Part shown: positions 23,531 to 35,135 of the stretch, piece after piece | How positions within the stretch are numbered: position 1 is the stretch's first letter | Layout: the number at the start of each line of letters is the position of its first letter | Assembly (NCBI GenBank): GCA_029204225.1 | Contig: CM055101.1 | Coordinates: 31,088,519 to 31,152,518, forward strand | Direction: 5' to 3' | Length of the DNA: 64,000 nt | Source: Diphasiastrum complanatum | Lineage: Eukaryota; Streptophyta; Lycopodiopsida; Lycopodiales; Lycopodiaceae | Notes under the pieces: generated by a model | What the model saw: the letters and a program-made list of their open reading frames with translations, nothing else | What the model was told of the DNA's origin: nothing | Database searches by the model: none | Program-made: the position numbers and the translations under genes

Positions 23531-23812
23531 GGCGAGTTTTAGCACCGGAGTCGGGCACAAGGACACCCGCTCTCCCGGGTCTCAGATGGCATTGCCCAGA
23601 TTGTATATGTTGTATAACCTACGAGGCGATTTTTAGCACCGGAGTCGGGCACAAGGACACCCGCTCTCCCGGGTCTCAGATGGCATTGCCCAGATTGTAT
23701 ATGTTGTATAACCTACGAGGCGATTTTTAGCGCCGGAGTCGGGCACAAGGACACCCGCTCTCCCGGGTCTCAGATGGCATTGCCCAGATTGTATATGTTG
23801 TATAACCTACGA
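23531..23812. repeat. GC-rich 94-bp tandem repeat, three copies
   Basis: AGC(A/G)CCGGAGTCGGGCAC recurs at 23541, 23635 and 23729, a period of exactly 94 bp with very few differences. Each unit contains GCTCTCCCGGGTCTC and GATTGTATATGTTG. Its CpG density and near-identity stand out from the AT-rich surroundings and imply recent amplification. Confidence 0.95.
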
Positions 23813-24205
23813 GTTGCGTAACTATAAATAAATAAATAAAAGTTGTTATGCCATGTAAAACCACCCTTAGATTTATTTTTATGTTGTAAGGAGAACACGG
23901 TCACCCAACATAAAAAAAAAAGCTCCAAAATCAATGTAATCAATCTCCAAAAGCAAAATAATGTGGGCATTTGGAGTTTAGAGGTATAATTGCCTAGACA
24001 AAAGAACAAAAAAATTAAGAAAGAATCCATATTGCTCTCATTGAAATTAACTAGAATTGGTTAGAGTCACTAATCCAAAAAAAATTCCCTTCCACATTAT
24101 CAAAATTAAAATTGAGGCCTTCCATCAGGCGATTGTGTGCAAAATTGTTGCATAGCTATGGTGACTAAGTCCTCTTTTTGAAATGGGACTTGGCCCCTTG
24201 TGTGT

Positions 24206-25344
24206 GTTGGATTATTCTCTTTCTTACTAATTGATTAATCGGTTTTTAATCTTCATCCAACTGTTTATCCAATTCTGCGGATTTTCTCGTGTTTTTACAC
24301 AATCTACAGAATTACAAGTGTTTTTACACATTTTGCAGAAATACATAGAGTTTGACAGCAGTGTCGCATTTTATCTCTCTAACCCGACAGTGTCGCCTGT
24401 CAAGAATCTCGTGTAAAAATGCAGTGTCGATTTTTTTCGTACAAAAATGCAGTGTCACCTTTTTCGCATTTTTCGCCTGTCAGGAATTACGTGCAAAAAT
24501 GCAGTGTCACCTTTTCGCATTTTTCGCCTGTCAAAAATCACAAGTAAAAATGCAGTGTCCCATTTTCCACTTGTGGCAGTTTTAGTTCATTTCTGCAAAG
24601 TGACAGTTTTAGTTCATTTATGCAGACAGACTGTTTAAGGCCAATTGTCACCGCTTATCAGCAAGTAACTTTTGAGAAGAACTGGATGAATGCTAGTGGA
24701 CACCAACCAACTGGCAATCGCATTTGATGACCTAATTACTTAGTGTAAATCAGCTGTTCATACATCTCTTTTAAAGTCCTGAATCAACCTCGTGAATTGT
24801 GAAGGAGTTGAGTGTTATTACACGACGCTTTCTGTGCTCTCATCAAGCAAATCGTTCACAATCAGAAAGTATTGTTATTAGCTCTCTATCAAGTTTTCAA
24901 GCTTGAACTCTCTTGAGCATTCTAGCTCAGTCTTTAGAGATTTATTTTAGAGTTGTTTTTGTGCTACTGCTTATCAGCAGAGTTGCTTATTTCAGACTTA
25001 TTCTCAGTTACTCAGAGACAGCTTTAGACTGTGCGGTTTCTATCCACTATTGTCTTGCACTCATTAGCATCTGATCTTGTTTTTCTGAATCAATACTATT
25101 TCCTTATTGCGTTCAATTTGTGTCAGAATGCATGCATCTCTGTATTGCTTTTGTAAATGGTAGAAATTGTCTGAGAATTCAATACTTTATGTTTGGCTAC
25201 GTAATCACTTAGTATCTAGCGAAAGTTAGTTGCTAAAGATTAAACGTGATTTCCATCACTACTGCTTTGTTCAATTTTTTATAGGCATAGTCATGCATTG
25301 GAAGTAGGAAGTTTTTGCATTCTATTACTCACCTATTTCCGACA
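24206..25344 (+). mobile_element. Ty1/copia 5' LTR with tandem U3 repeats
   Basis: It probably starts TGTTGGATTATTC and ends TTTCCGACA just before the primer-binding site. Between about 24414 and 24600 a 51-52-bp unit (core AAAAATGCAGTGTC, followed by TTTTCGCATTTTTCGCCTGTC) repeats at 24443, 24495 and 24546. The 5' border is inferred from TG and has no second LTR to confirm it. Confidence 0.6.
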
Positions 25345-25416
25345 TGGTATCAGAGCATACTATCGTAGTATCAATGCCAGATCACTACTTTATTTGAACC
25401 GACATGGTATCAGAGC
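25345..25416 (+). other. duplicated primer-binding site
   Basis: CCGACATGGTATCAGAGC occurs twice, with TGGTATCAGAGC at 25345-25356 and 25405-25416, exactly 60 bp apart. The first copy abuts the LTR. The second repeats both the last LTR bases and the tRNA-Met site. Confidence 0.85.
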
Positions 25417-25599
25417 TGTGATCTCTATCAGGGCCTAATACTATTTCGATATCAGAACGAAAAGCTCTAATACTTGATATCTTTCGTGATATCATATTCT
25501 TCAGTTCCTTTCATCCTTTCAGTATTAGAGAACTGATTTCCTATTGTTGGCATCACTACATCTTAGCATCATGGATACAATCGATAGACTAAGTTCCAG

Positions 25600-26390
25600 A
25601 TGGATTCTCAAAGTAAAGTTGGTCTTATCGCAGACAAGCTGAATGGATCCATCATTTGTGGAAATTTAAGATGAAGACCTTGCTAATCGCCAACGAGTTA
25701 TGGGATGTTGTTGTAGGTATCGAAGTGAGACCTGAAGACGACACAGAAGACTCAAAATGGAAATCGAAGGATGGTAAAGCTTTTGCGCTTATCATCCTCA
25801 ATATATCAGATACTCAAATTGGCCACATAGCTGAAGCTAAAATTTCCAAAGAAGTTTGGGACATCCTAAGCTCACTGTATGATGTGAGAGATGTAACTAC
25901 TAAGTTACATCTTCGAAGAAAATTCTTCACACTCAAGATGTCAAATGGTGATTCTCTTCAGAATTATATTAACCAGTTTAAGAATCTCTTGCAACAAATG
26001 GCTGTTGTCGAATCAGTCATAGACGATCAAGACACAATTATGATATTGCTTTCAAGCCTGCTCTCTACATATGAGAACTGGGTGATGATCATCACGACAT
26101 ACTCGGATTTAACTCTTACCAAAGTTATCACTATGTTGCTGCAAGAAGATAATCGAAGAAGTCAAGACACTTTGTCTACCTCTTCAACTCATGCTCTATA
26201 TGTCAACAAGGGCTCAAAATGACAGAAGCAAAAAAGCTCCAACCAGTCTGCATCGAATCAGAAACAGACTCAAAGTCAAGAACAATCATCAAATCCACAT
26301 TCGTCGAAGAAGAAGATGTTTTGCAAGTATTGCAAATGCAATAACCATGAGATCTAGGATTGCCAAATTCTCAAAGTGAAGAATCCAGTC
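25600..26390 (+). pseudogene. Ty1/copia gag
   Basis: It starts MDSQSKVGLIADKLNG at 25600. A small indel near 25645 shifts the frame into LWKFKMKTLLIANELW, so the original start is upstream of the long frame beginning at 25656. It then reads VWDILSSLYDVRDVTTKLHL and LLSSLLSTYENWVM. After a stop at 26220 the zinc knuckle CKYCKCNNHEI-stop-DC (26319-26361) has its spacer residue changed to a stop. It is the same gag subfamily as at 831. Confidence 0.8.
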
Positions 26391-26484
26391 AGCAATCTGA
26401 TCAACAAGCAAATACAGTTAAAACATCTCCTGAAGTCGAAATGAACGAAGGCGCTTTTATGGTCAAAGACAATACACGAATTCG

Positions 26485-27078
26485 GATGATTCGTGGTTTT
26501 TGGATTCTAGAGCTACTCAACATATGACCAATCATAGTGAAATTTACCAATCATATATGCCTTACAACACAAGGAAATATGTTCATCTTGGTGACGATAA
26601 TACTCACACTATCGAAAGTGAAGGTACTGTAAGATTGAGATTCCAGCATGATCAATTCAGACTACTTTCAAAAGTCTTGTATGTTCCTAAACTCTCTACA
26701 AATCTGTTATCAGTAAGTAGAATTATAGATTTATGTCATAAGGTGGAGTTTGAGTCTGATCAATGTAGAATTATCGATAGGAGTAATAAAATCCTTACAC
26801 TCGGCAAGAGGCATGGATACTTATATAGATTGGCACATTGTTATTCTGATTCTAGTCAAGTCTTGAAAACGTCTGTTCTTGTCAATAAAGTATTACTATG
26901 GCATCATCGCTTAGGACACTTGAATTATGCATCTGTTTCGAACATGTCCAGACAATCCATGGCTCTTGATCTCGACTATCCTTCTGGTAAGGTCGATCTC
27001 CCTGTCTATCACAGGTGCTTCTTTGGAAAGCAGACTAGGATTCCTTTTAGATCGAGTCATAGGCATGCAGCTAATTGA
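26485..27078 (+). pseudogene. Ty1/copia protease and GAG-pre-integrase region
   Basis: SWFLDSRATQHMT is the retropepsin active site, normally DSGA; Gly is replaced by Arg, which should inactivate it. LSTNLLSVSRI and then LLWHHRLGHLNYASVSNMS (the GAG_pre-integrase HXXXH region) follow. The Cys pair that should come next is partly lost (CFFGKQTRIPF). The integrase core, RT and 3' LTR are absent, so the element is truncated near 27080. Confidence 0.8.
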
Positions 27079-27429
27079 TCTTGAAGATTTACCAATTGAA
27101 TCCATCTTGTATGCAATTTGCCTAGAGACTGCATGTGTCAATTATCATACAACAGAGCAAGATCTCTTTTTCTGACATTATTCTTTTTTAGATGAGAATT
27201 ATATCTTTGTTTCATTTACTTTGCATGTGAGATGTTTCTTGTAGTGCCCAAAATTGATCTTCTTCTAATCGTGATATTATATGTAACCTTTCATCAATCA
27301 TGTAATTGGACTCATCTAAGTTTGATTTTTTGATTCGATATGTTAGAACATCAAATCCAATAGGTAATATACGATAGATCCCATATACCCAATAAAATGG
27401 GATTTTTTTTATTGTAATTGTTTTTTAAT

Positions 27430-27716
27430 TCAATACGCCCATAGAACAGATGGTATTTTGATATTCCAATCAGTAGAATGTTGATCACTTATTTTAATGG
27501 ATATTTTGAATAAAATATCATTTGTTAGTTTTGTTAAACCATAAGCCTTTGGATAATAGGGAGTGGTTCTTCTGTGAGTGATCATAAAATATTTTAGCAA
27601 TTGAGAAATAGTCTCATTAATAAAATGAGTACCCGTGTCACTCACTAATTCCAATGTTAATTATACATGGTAATGATATTCACAAATAAAAAATTTGCAA
27701 CCGTCTTTGCATCAAA
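27430..27716 (-). pseudogene. Ty3/gypsy integrase core fragment
   Basis: The - strand reads DAKTVANFLF, then ELVSDTGTHFINE (second catalytic Asp), TTPYYPKAYGLTKLTN (the catalytic Glu position is altered) and VLWAY. It is Tat-like, similar to 60500-60780. The neighbouring + strand RT (28112) is in the opposite orientation. Confidence 0.75.
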
Positions 27717-27929
27717 AAAAAAAAATTCAAAACTTTGATCCATTTTAAAGAGTTGGAAAAGCAACAGCCTTGTCTATTGGACTCTGATACCAATTTTACC
27801 TTGGCTCCATTTGAAAAATGAAAAATCATTCGAGTTCTTCATTAGATCCCATTTTATAAAGTACTCCAGAGATGATTGTAGAAGGGAAAGAAGAACAACT
27901 ATAGTTATAAGCAAACCAAATGTTTGGTG

Positions 27930-28830
27930 TACCTAATGTAAACAAGAAGGCCACCATGACACTGAATGCAAGAACAAATCTCAAGTCACCTATAGGCGGA
28001 ATGCCAAAAAAATGTTTCAGATAATGAAGTGTTCTATCTAATGAAAGTCAAAACTAGTGAACCTATTTATGAAGTACAATGACACATTCTAAAAGTAATA
28101 ACTAGCAAAGATTGAATTTAAATTTGAAACCCACACCTAGGAAAGTTGTATTTGTGCAAAAATTTGTTCCAAATCAACCAAAGTTGGGTACTCAAACGGG
28201 TACAATAGATTGGAGTACATATGCCTACACAAGAATGCCATTTGGACTCTATAAAGGCTCCAATAACATTCCAGAGGATGATGACATTTATATTCCAAAA
28301 AAATTTAAGGAAATTTTTTGAAATATTTATACATGATTTTTGTGTTTTCAATTCAAACAAAAAACACATTGATAAGCTAAGCCAAGCCCTACATAGATGC
28401 CGAGAAACTTTAGCTTCTTTACATATAGAAAAGTGTTATTTTGGAATGACTGAAGGCATATTGCTTGGTCATAGAATATATGAAAGAGGAATTGAAGTAG
28501 ACCAAGACAAACTCAAGATTATTGAAGCTTTGCAGCCACCAATGAATTCAAGAGAATTGCCAGGTCTTGGCATATGGGTTACTATAGAAGATTCATCAAA
28601 GACTATGCTATCATAGCATCACCATTAACAAAGCTTTTAAAGAAGGATGATGAGTATAATTGGGAAGAAGATTGTCAAAAAGCTTTTAGCTTATTGAAAG
28701 ATAAATTAAAACAGATCCAATGCTAATACCACTTGATTGGAACATAAAATTTCATGTATATGTGAATACATCTTGTTATGTCCATTGGTCGTTACAAGTA
28801 ATTAATAATCATATGAGGGCCCAGACCTAT
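27930..28830 (+). pseudogene. Ty3/gypsy gag zinc knuckle and reverse transcriptase
   Basis: C-T-stop-CKQEGHHDTEC near 27931-27972 is a zinc knuckle with a stop. RT follows from about 28200: YTRMPFGL, then ITFQRMMTFIFQ, EIFIHDFCVFNSN (catalytic Asp-Asp reduced to His-Asp), LGHRIYERGIEVD and LPGLGIWVT. RNase H begins near 28690 and decays. It resembles Tat-lineage gypsy RT. Confidence 0.75.
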
Positions 28831-28941
28831 AATTGGACATAGGAGCACTTGCATGGTGTAGCTTAATATAGGTTGCATGGAGATCCTAAGGAGAATATTC
28901 TCTCCTCTTGAAATACTTACAATGGAAACTCGCCCATCTCC

Positions 28942-29320
28942 CTATTGAAATTTCAGATTCTTGAGCCAAGTTTTCTCTCCTCTCTTGTATTCATTTATTG
29001 TGGCTTGGAGATGAAGGGTTAGAATATTGACTAGCCTCTTCATGTTGGTTGGGTCCAATAATTTGTGCATTGCCATGTATTGACTTTCTGGACCCTTCAT
29101 TGTAGGATGTCTTGTACCTATAAAATGAAGCTTTTGGCAATCCATGGATTTTGTACCACGCTACACTACAAATCGGCTCTCTTTGAAACATCTTGTATGC
29201 GCATCTTGAACCACTTACATTATGTGTAGTTTGTAACATGTCATACACATATGTCACCCTGTTTTCAAAACTTTGGCCCCAAAATTGCTTTCGTGCATCG
29301 TGAATCTTGTCACGACTCAT
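28942..29320 (-). pseudogene. unidentified exon, transposase N-terminus-like
   Basis: The 109-codon frame from 29320 reads RKQFWGQSFENRVTYVYDML, then SRCAYKMFQREPICSVAWY and IHGLPKASFYRYK, ending NPSSPSHNK near 28991. The pattern of a short Cys-containing region followed by GLxKxxFYRxK resembles the N-terminal part of large uncharacterised DNA-transposon proteins. I do not recognise a named family. It may be related to the remnants at 6277-8461. Confidence 0.35.
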
Positions 29321-30085
29321 AAGTTGACAACATTATTGCTTGCAACAATCTATGGATGCCACTTTTTGAATTGCTTCCAATGAGCACTTGGCTTCTCTCT
29401 TTTTCCCACTTTTTGGGTGGCTCCCTTTGCTTTTGCTTCCAGGTTGTGGAATTCATATCCAAGTAGGTGGCTTCTCAGATCTTGGTGTACTTTCAGCCTA
29501 ATGATCATAATTATGGATTTTTTCCATAAATTTTGATGAAAATCAAAAGATTTTTTATGGTTTTAGTGAATTTTTCACCTAGAATTCAAGTTTTTTGCTT
29601 GGAATTAATCATAGGTACTGATGTAGTACGTTTTCTAGATTGTGCTTGCTATTTTACAGTCATTAATAATTGGATCTAATGATTGCATGAGATTTGAATA
29701 GTCAAAAGGATGATTATATAGTGATTTTGGGCCAAAATTGGGATTTTTGGACTAGAAATTGGCTATAGAATCCATATTTGACTGAAATAAGACCTTGTAA
29801 TTCTTGAATGTAATGGATTTACAGGGATTAGGATCAGATTGCACTTATTTGTGGATGTGACCCACAAATTTTGGTCAAGTCTGGTCAAAAAAACATGGTT
29901 TTTTGGACTAGTTTTGTGGAAGATCTCAAAATTCATAGCCAATAATTTGTAGGCACGTTTTCAAAGGTGTAATGAAATTTTTCTAAGGCTTTCATGAATT
30001 TTTGTTAAGATTAGACACTGTTAGGGGGCTCAAAAAGTCAAAAATTAGTGTATTTTTGGGGGTTTAGGGTAGGAATATCTATCAA
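29321..30085. other. no gene seen
   Basis: AT-rich sequence before the gypsy gag. It could be LTR or leader of that element, but no border or PBS is visible. Confidence 0.45.
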
Positions 30086-32206
30086 ATGGGGTCTGAACCT
30101 ATTGGTTTTCATTACAAGCTTAAAGATATGATGTATTGCCTCTTTGAGCCATCATGCATCAAGTATTTTGACGAACTGGATCAAGCTGCATCTGAGTTTA
30201 GACAAAAGAAACATTTGTTCCGGAAAAAGGCTAGAAGGACCAATGCGTGTTTTCATTGTAGTCAGCCTGGACACATTATGAAATTCTACCCATAAAGAAA
30301 GAAAGACGCAGCTCAAATTATTGAGATGCTAGGTAAAGAATATCTTAAGTTGGAATTTAATAGAGTTAATTGTGAAAGTGATTGTTCTTTTAGTACTGCT
30401 TCATTCTTGTCAAATAATTATTTCGTTCGAAAGATAATGTTAAGAAACATGAAGTTAGTACTTTAGTGGATAGTGGATCTACTCATAATTTCATTAACTC
30501 TGGTCTTGTGCAGAAACTCAGCCTGGAAATTGAAGCCAGTAACCACAGATATCGAGTATATCTAGCTTCAGGTGCAGAGTTGGAGATGTGGGATGTTAAA
30601 GTTCCAAAACTCCCAGTTTGGATCCAAGATTATAGAGAGTTAATTGATTTTCATGTTTTAAATTTTGCGCGTACGGATATAATTCTAGGATATGAGTGGT
30701 TATTTAATAAGCATTCTGAGATAGATTTTGAGAAGCGTGTTCTCTTTTTTCAGGAGGATAATGAAATAGTTACATTGTTTGGAGACAAATATGTACATCC
30801 ATCTGGGATGAGTTCATTTGCTAATGTAATGGAAATTTTTGATTCGCAATATGAAGCTTATTCTTTATTTGCTAAGCCAATATTGGATTTATCTTAAATG
30901 CATCTGAAGAATTACCTCATAGAATACTGTCGTCCAGATCGGTAGACCATAAGATTGAGTTAATTCCAAGTAGTCACCCTATCTCTAGACCACCATATCG
31001 GTTTTCTTAGAAAGAAGAGATAGAGATTACTAAGCAAATAGAAAATTACTTGAATATGGGTCATATTCAGCCAAGTAAGTCACCATGGGGTGCTCTTGTT
31101 GTTCTGGCAAAGAAAGATGGAGGCTTCTGTTTGTGTGTTGACTACAAGGGGTTGAATAAGGTAACTATTAAAAATAAATATCATTTGCCTCGTATGGATG
31201 ATCTGGTAGATCGATTAGGTGGAGCTAAATACTTCACAAAAATAGATCTTAGAACCGGATATCATCATATTATAATTCATCCGAATGTTGTGCCAAAGAT
31301 AGGTTTTTGGATGAGACTCTGTCATTATGAATTTCTCATGCTTCCTTTTAGATTGACGACTGCACCAGTTACGTGAGCGATCTTTTTCATCCATATCTGA
31401 GAAAGTGTGTGGTTGTATTCTTAGATGATATTCTCATCTACAGTAGGACACTTAAGGAGCATTTGAGTCATCTTAAGACTATCTTAGATATTCTCAGACG
31501 AGAGAAATTGTATGCTAAAGAATCTAAATGTGAGTTCTTTAAGCACAAGTTATTGTACCTCGGTCATAAGATCACTCGTAGTGGAGTGATGATTGACGAG
31601 AATAAGGTCAAGACACTACTTGAGTGGCCGATACCGAAGACGGTTAGAGGAGTTACATCGTTTCTCAGTTTTACAGTTTTCTTTCGTAAGTCAATTGAAG
31701 ATTATGCAAAGGTAGCAGAGATCAACCTAGTCCAACTATTGAGTGGAATGATAAATTGAACCAATGCTTTGAGAAGCTCAAGAAAATGGTTGCTTCAGGT
31801 CCTATTTTACAAATCACGAATCTTGTTATACCTTACGTCATGCAAACAAACGCAAGTGATTCGGTGATAGGAGCAGTTCTTCTACTGGACAATAGGCCGA
31901 TAGCGTTTGAAAGCAAAAAACTCATAAGGCCTCAATTGTATTACAACTCAAGAGAAGGAGTTATTTGTTGTGATACATGCACTTAAATCCTGGAGGCATT
32001 ACCTTTATGGTAGTCAATTTATAGTGTATACTGATCACCAGCCTCTAAAGTACTTTTGTTATCAGAATGATTTAAGGGGTCATAAAGCTCGTTGGTCTGA
32101 GCGTATGCAGGAATCCGGTATTCGAGATTGTTGGTCCCGCCATGATTTAATTTCATGTCAAGGCCAGTTTGTGACTAATAACCTTGAGAGGACCCAGACA
32201 CTCTAA
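30086..32206 (+). pseudogene. Ty3/gypsy gag end, protease, RT and RNase H
   Basis: Order: zinc knuckle CFHCSQPGHIMKFY (last Cys lost, 30247-30291); retropepsin DSGSTHNFINS (30466); RT from about 31010 with [37 protein letters not shown] and, after a frameshift at about 31376, VVFLDDILIYSRT (catalytic YXDD-type box intact); LYLGHKITRSGV; RNase H QTNASDSVIGAVL and YTDHQPLKYF. Frameshifts occur near 30900, 31376, 31757 and 31980. No integrase follows. The motif style is chromovirus-like. It is truncated at about 32210. Confidence 0.85.
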
Positions 32207-32622
32207 TTGAGACATATGGAGTATTGCATATTTGTGTGACGGATATAGGCAGGAGGACTGCATGAAGAGATGTGATCTATTTAATCTAGATCCCAATGTG
32301 GTATCTCATTATTTACAAAATCAGAGGCCCTCGAATCTATTTCTTGCTTTCTTAATTCATTCTTTACTTCTTAGTGATTTATCGAATATAAGACATCAGA
32401 CTGGTTTATATGATTCTTTCCAATATTGGAGAGTCTACTATCTTTGAATACTTTTTGGATAGTATCAGTAGACATGGAGTGTCTGGTTTATATCAAGTGC
32501 ATACATAATGTTGCCAAAGACAACTTGCCTTTCTTGATCCATATGATTGAGCCTTGATGGCTCCATCTTGATACTCATGGTTCTTCTTGACTAGTTTATA
32601 TTTATATTTCTTGATTGATTCT

Positions 32623-34100
32623 TCATGAACCTTGAGTATCAAGTGACTGGTTTATATTTTTTGGATAGTATGAGTAGACATGGAAAGTATCAGACTGGTT
32701 TATATGATTTTTCTCCAATATGATAGTAGACTCCCTTGGAAATCTCATGCTTTGAGGCTGATCTTCAAGATCTTCCTCCTTTTGATGTTCCTCCTCAATG
32801 CAAGCAAGATCACACTTTGCCAAGATCTCCTCTTGAGTGATCTCCTCCTTTGCCAAGCTTACCCTCTCAAAAGCAACACTAGCTTCCAACTTAAAAAATC
32901 TTCCATGTTTAAATCCCTTTGCAATGCAAACATCATTCCTCAAGAGGAAACAAACACCATGCTTAAAGTGGACATCCAAACCACTTTCTAAGAGTAGACC
33001 AACACTAAGCATATTCTTGATAATTGATGGTACATAAAGGACATTTTTTAGATCCATACATTTTGAGGATTCTAGACACAAAGAGATGGTGCCAGGCACC
33101 ATCTATCCTACACTATTCTCATTTGCAGTAAAGACAAACTTTTTAACATCATTGAAAGAGTGTAAGGCTGAGAAAAAGTCCTTTTCACAAGACATGTGAG
33201 AGCTAGCTAGCCCCACTGTCGATCCACCAATTGTCCCTTGAATTGCTATTGCTTGTTATTGAAGATGTAGATGCCATCAAGAATACATCTACTTCATCTT
33301 CCTCCTCCTCCTTTGCAAGGTTTCCTTGTTTGTCCTCCTCCACTTGTGCTCTTAGTCTCTTGTAGCATTCAGATGCATAATGCCCCTTCTTTCTACAAAA
33401 AAAGCATTTCTGCTTTGACTTGTCCTTTGAGCTTGATGCATCATCCTCTTCTTTGGTCTCCTTTGGATGCTTCTTCTTTCCATTGGTCTTCTTTTTGCCC
33501 TTGAATGAGAAATTGGCTTTCTCATTACCATCCTACAAAGACAAGGAACTCATCCTAGATTTGCATGGAGCATCCTACACTCTTCAGCCACTAATACACT
33601 GTGAAATTTTTTTATAGTTGGAAAAGTGTCTTGGATGGCAAAACTTTGGACAAAGTTTGCAAAGTCATCTCCTAGACCATTAAGAACAATTTGTACAAGC
33701 TCTCCATCATAAATCTTCACTCCAATGGAAGCCAACTCCCTATTTAGAGACTTGATTCTGAGTATATAATTCTGTGCATTCTCCTCACTTCTTTTCATGC
33801 TTTGCAAAAAATGATTTCTAAGCATGAGAACCCTCGAAGTGTTACTAGATTCATAGATTGAATTTAAAGACTCCCAAGCCTCTTTAGCACTTTTACATGA
33901 AGATACTTCCCTCAAAAGATCATTGCTCACACTCATTATCACACAATGAAGTGCTAGCCTAGATCTCTTTTTGTATCTCACTAATTCATGTGCACCTAGA
34001 GGTTAATCTTCATTCTCAATCAGAAACTCATAAAGGTCTTGGAGCACCAAAAGTGACTCCATCCTAACCTTCAAAATAGCCAAAATTGGCAAGATTTGAT
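32623..34100 (-). pseudogene. Ty1/copia gag and protease
   Basis: Read on the - strand from about 34090: VRMESLLVLQDLYEFL, a stop, then the frame from 33981 (SAKEAWESLNSIYESS, ENAQNYILRIKSLNREL, VLNGLGDDFANFV). The zinc knuckle CFFCRKKGHYASEC is intact near 33400-33360. The protease site DSGAS near 33220 is broken by an extra 4 bp (TAGC doubled) before SHMS. KNVLYVPSIIKNMLSVG follows, and the sequence fades before integrase. Confidence 0.8.
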
Positions 34101-34330
34101 TGTAAGTAGATTTCACATCATCTTATCTTCATTCCAACTTTGTGAGGGAGTGCTAGAATTGAGATTATAAGTCCATTTGTTCGATTAGAAATCTAATTTG
34201 AGTGAAACACTGCAAGAGAGAGACCTTAGTGAGTTTCTAGAGACAATCAAATCCATTTCTTGGCAAGATTTGTTTGAAAGTAGTTTTCACTTCACCTTAT
34301 CCTCGTTCCAGCTTTGTGAGGGAGTGATAG
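34086..34330. repeat. 174-bp tandem duplication in the copia leader
   Basis: TTGGCAAGATTTG begins copies at 34086 and 34260, and each copy includes CTTTGTGAGGGAGTG. The duplication places a second, diverged copy of the gag 5' end between the PBS and the decayed reading frame. Confidence 0.8.
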
Positions 34331-34340
34331 AACTGTGATA

Positions 34341-34682
34341 GCTCTGATACCATGTAAAGAATTTGGGCCTTAGGGCCACGCACACACACGTACCCACGCG
34401 AGCCACGTACTGGGATCCCAACCCCAGTCGCCTAGCCACCCGCCATCCGTCTAACCCCCAAAAGGGCTGGTACCAGGGGATAGAGGATATAGAGAAGTCC
34501 CAACTTATATATGGGAGAGTTCAAGGCAAGCAGTTACTTATGGGATATTGAGAATTCTCAAGGCCTTCACTAGGCGCTCAAGCCCATGGCACTTTCCTGT
34601 GTGTGACTTGCAACTAAACATTCTGCAACACCCCCACTCAAGCAAGCATAGGCAAAGGAACCCCCACTGGGCTCTGATACCA
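34341..34682 (-). mobile_element. TRIM-family LTR flanked by two primer-binding sites
   Basis: On the - strand: TGGTATCAGAGCC (34682-34670), about 35 bp of spacer, polypurine GAGTGGGGG, a 277-bp LTR from TGTTGCAGAATG (34629) to TTCTTTACA (34353), then a second TGGTATCAGAGC (34352-34341) leading into the copia gag above. The short internal region and the LTR resemble the TRIM at 55899-56476: both share CCTTTGCC, GCTTGCTTGAGTGGGGGTG and AGCCCTTTTGG- or ATCCTTTTGG-type blocks. The LTR therefore serves as 3' LTR of a TRIM and 5' LTR of a copia element. Confidence 0.7.
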
Positions 34683-35135
34683 TGTGAAAGTACTGTACTT
34701 CAGAACCATAAATGGATCTACAAAAGATCCACAAGAGTGATTGGATGCTTGCTTAACAATCTGTCAAAAAACTAGACACTAAAAAGTTGATCTAGATTGG
34801 CAATTTGACAAACAACAAGCATTAACAATCAAAAGCATTGATCAATATTGAAATCCGAGACCACACGTGTGTACTACAGGCTGTAGTACGGCCTTCAAGC
34901 TGAGAAAAAGTAGAAATTGATTTGGTTTCATTTGGATCACAAAAACTCAATGTACATAGTGAACTAGCTTGAGATTGCCAATGAGCTCCAAAAAAATTCT
35001 TCATGGTTTTTGATCAAGCTAGATTTGCCAATTTTTGGCAATTCTTCACATAAGTTGATCAGAATTTAAGTCTGAGAGTTTTATATTGGATCAACCTAAT
35101 CTTAGTTTGAGCACTTGGATCAGAGAGAGGTTTAT
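34683..35135. other. no gene seen between TRIM and gypsy LTR
   Basis: The expected 5' LTR of the TRIM (- strand) should start here, but the sequence does not resemble the LTR at 34353-34629. It is therefore missing or replaced. Confidence 0.5.

Noticed and set aside
27781-27792. Minus-strand primer-binding site (CTCTGATACCA)
   Set aside because: It matches 10-11 bases of the tRNA-Met site, but gypsy integrase sequence follows instead of a leader and gag, and no LTR end is recognisable beside it.
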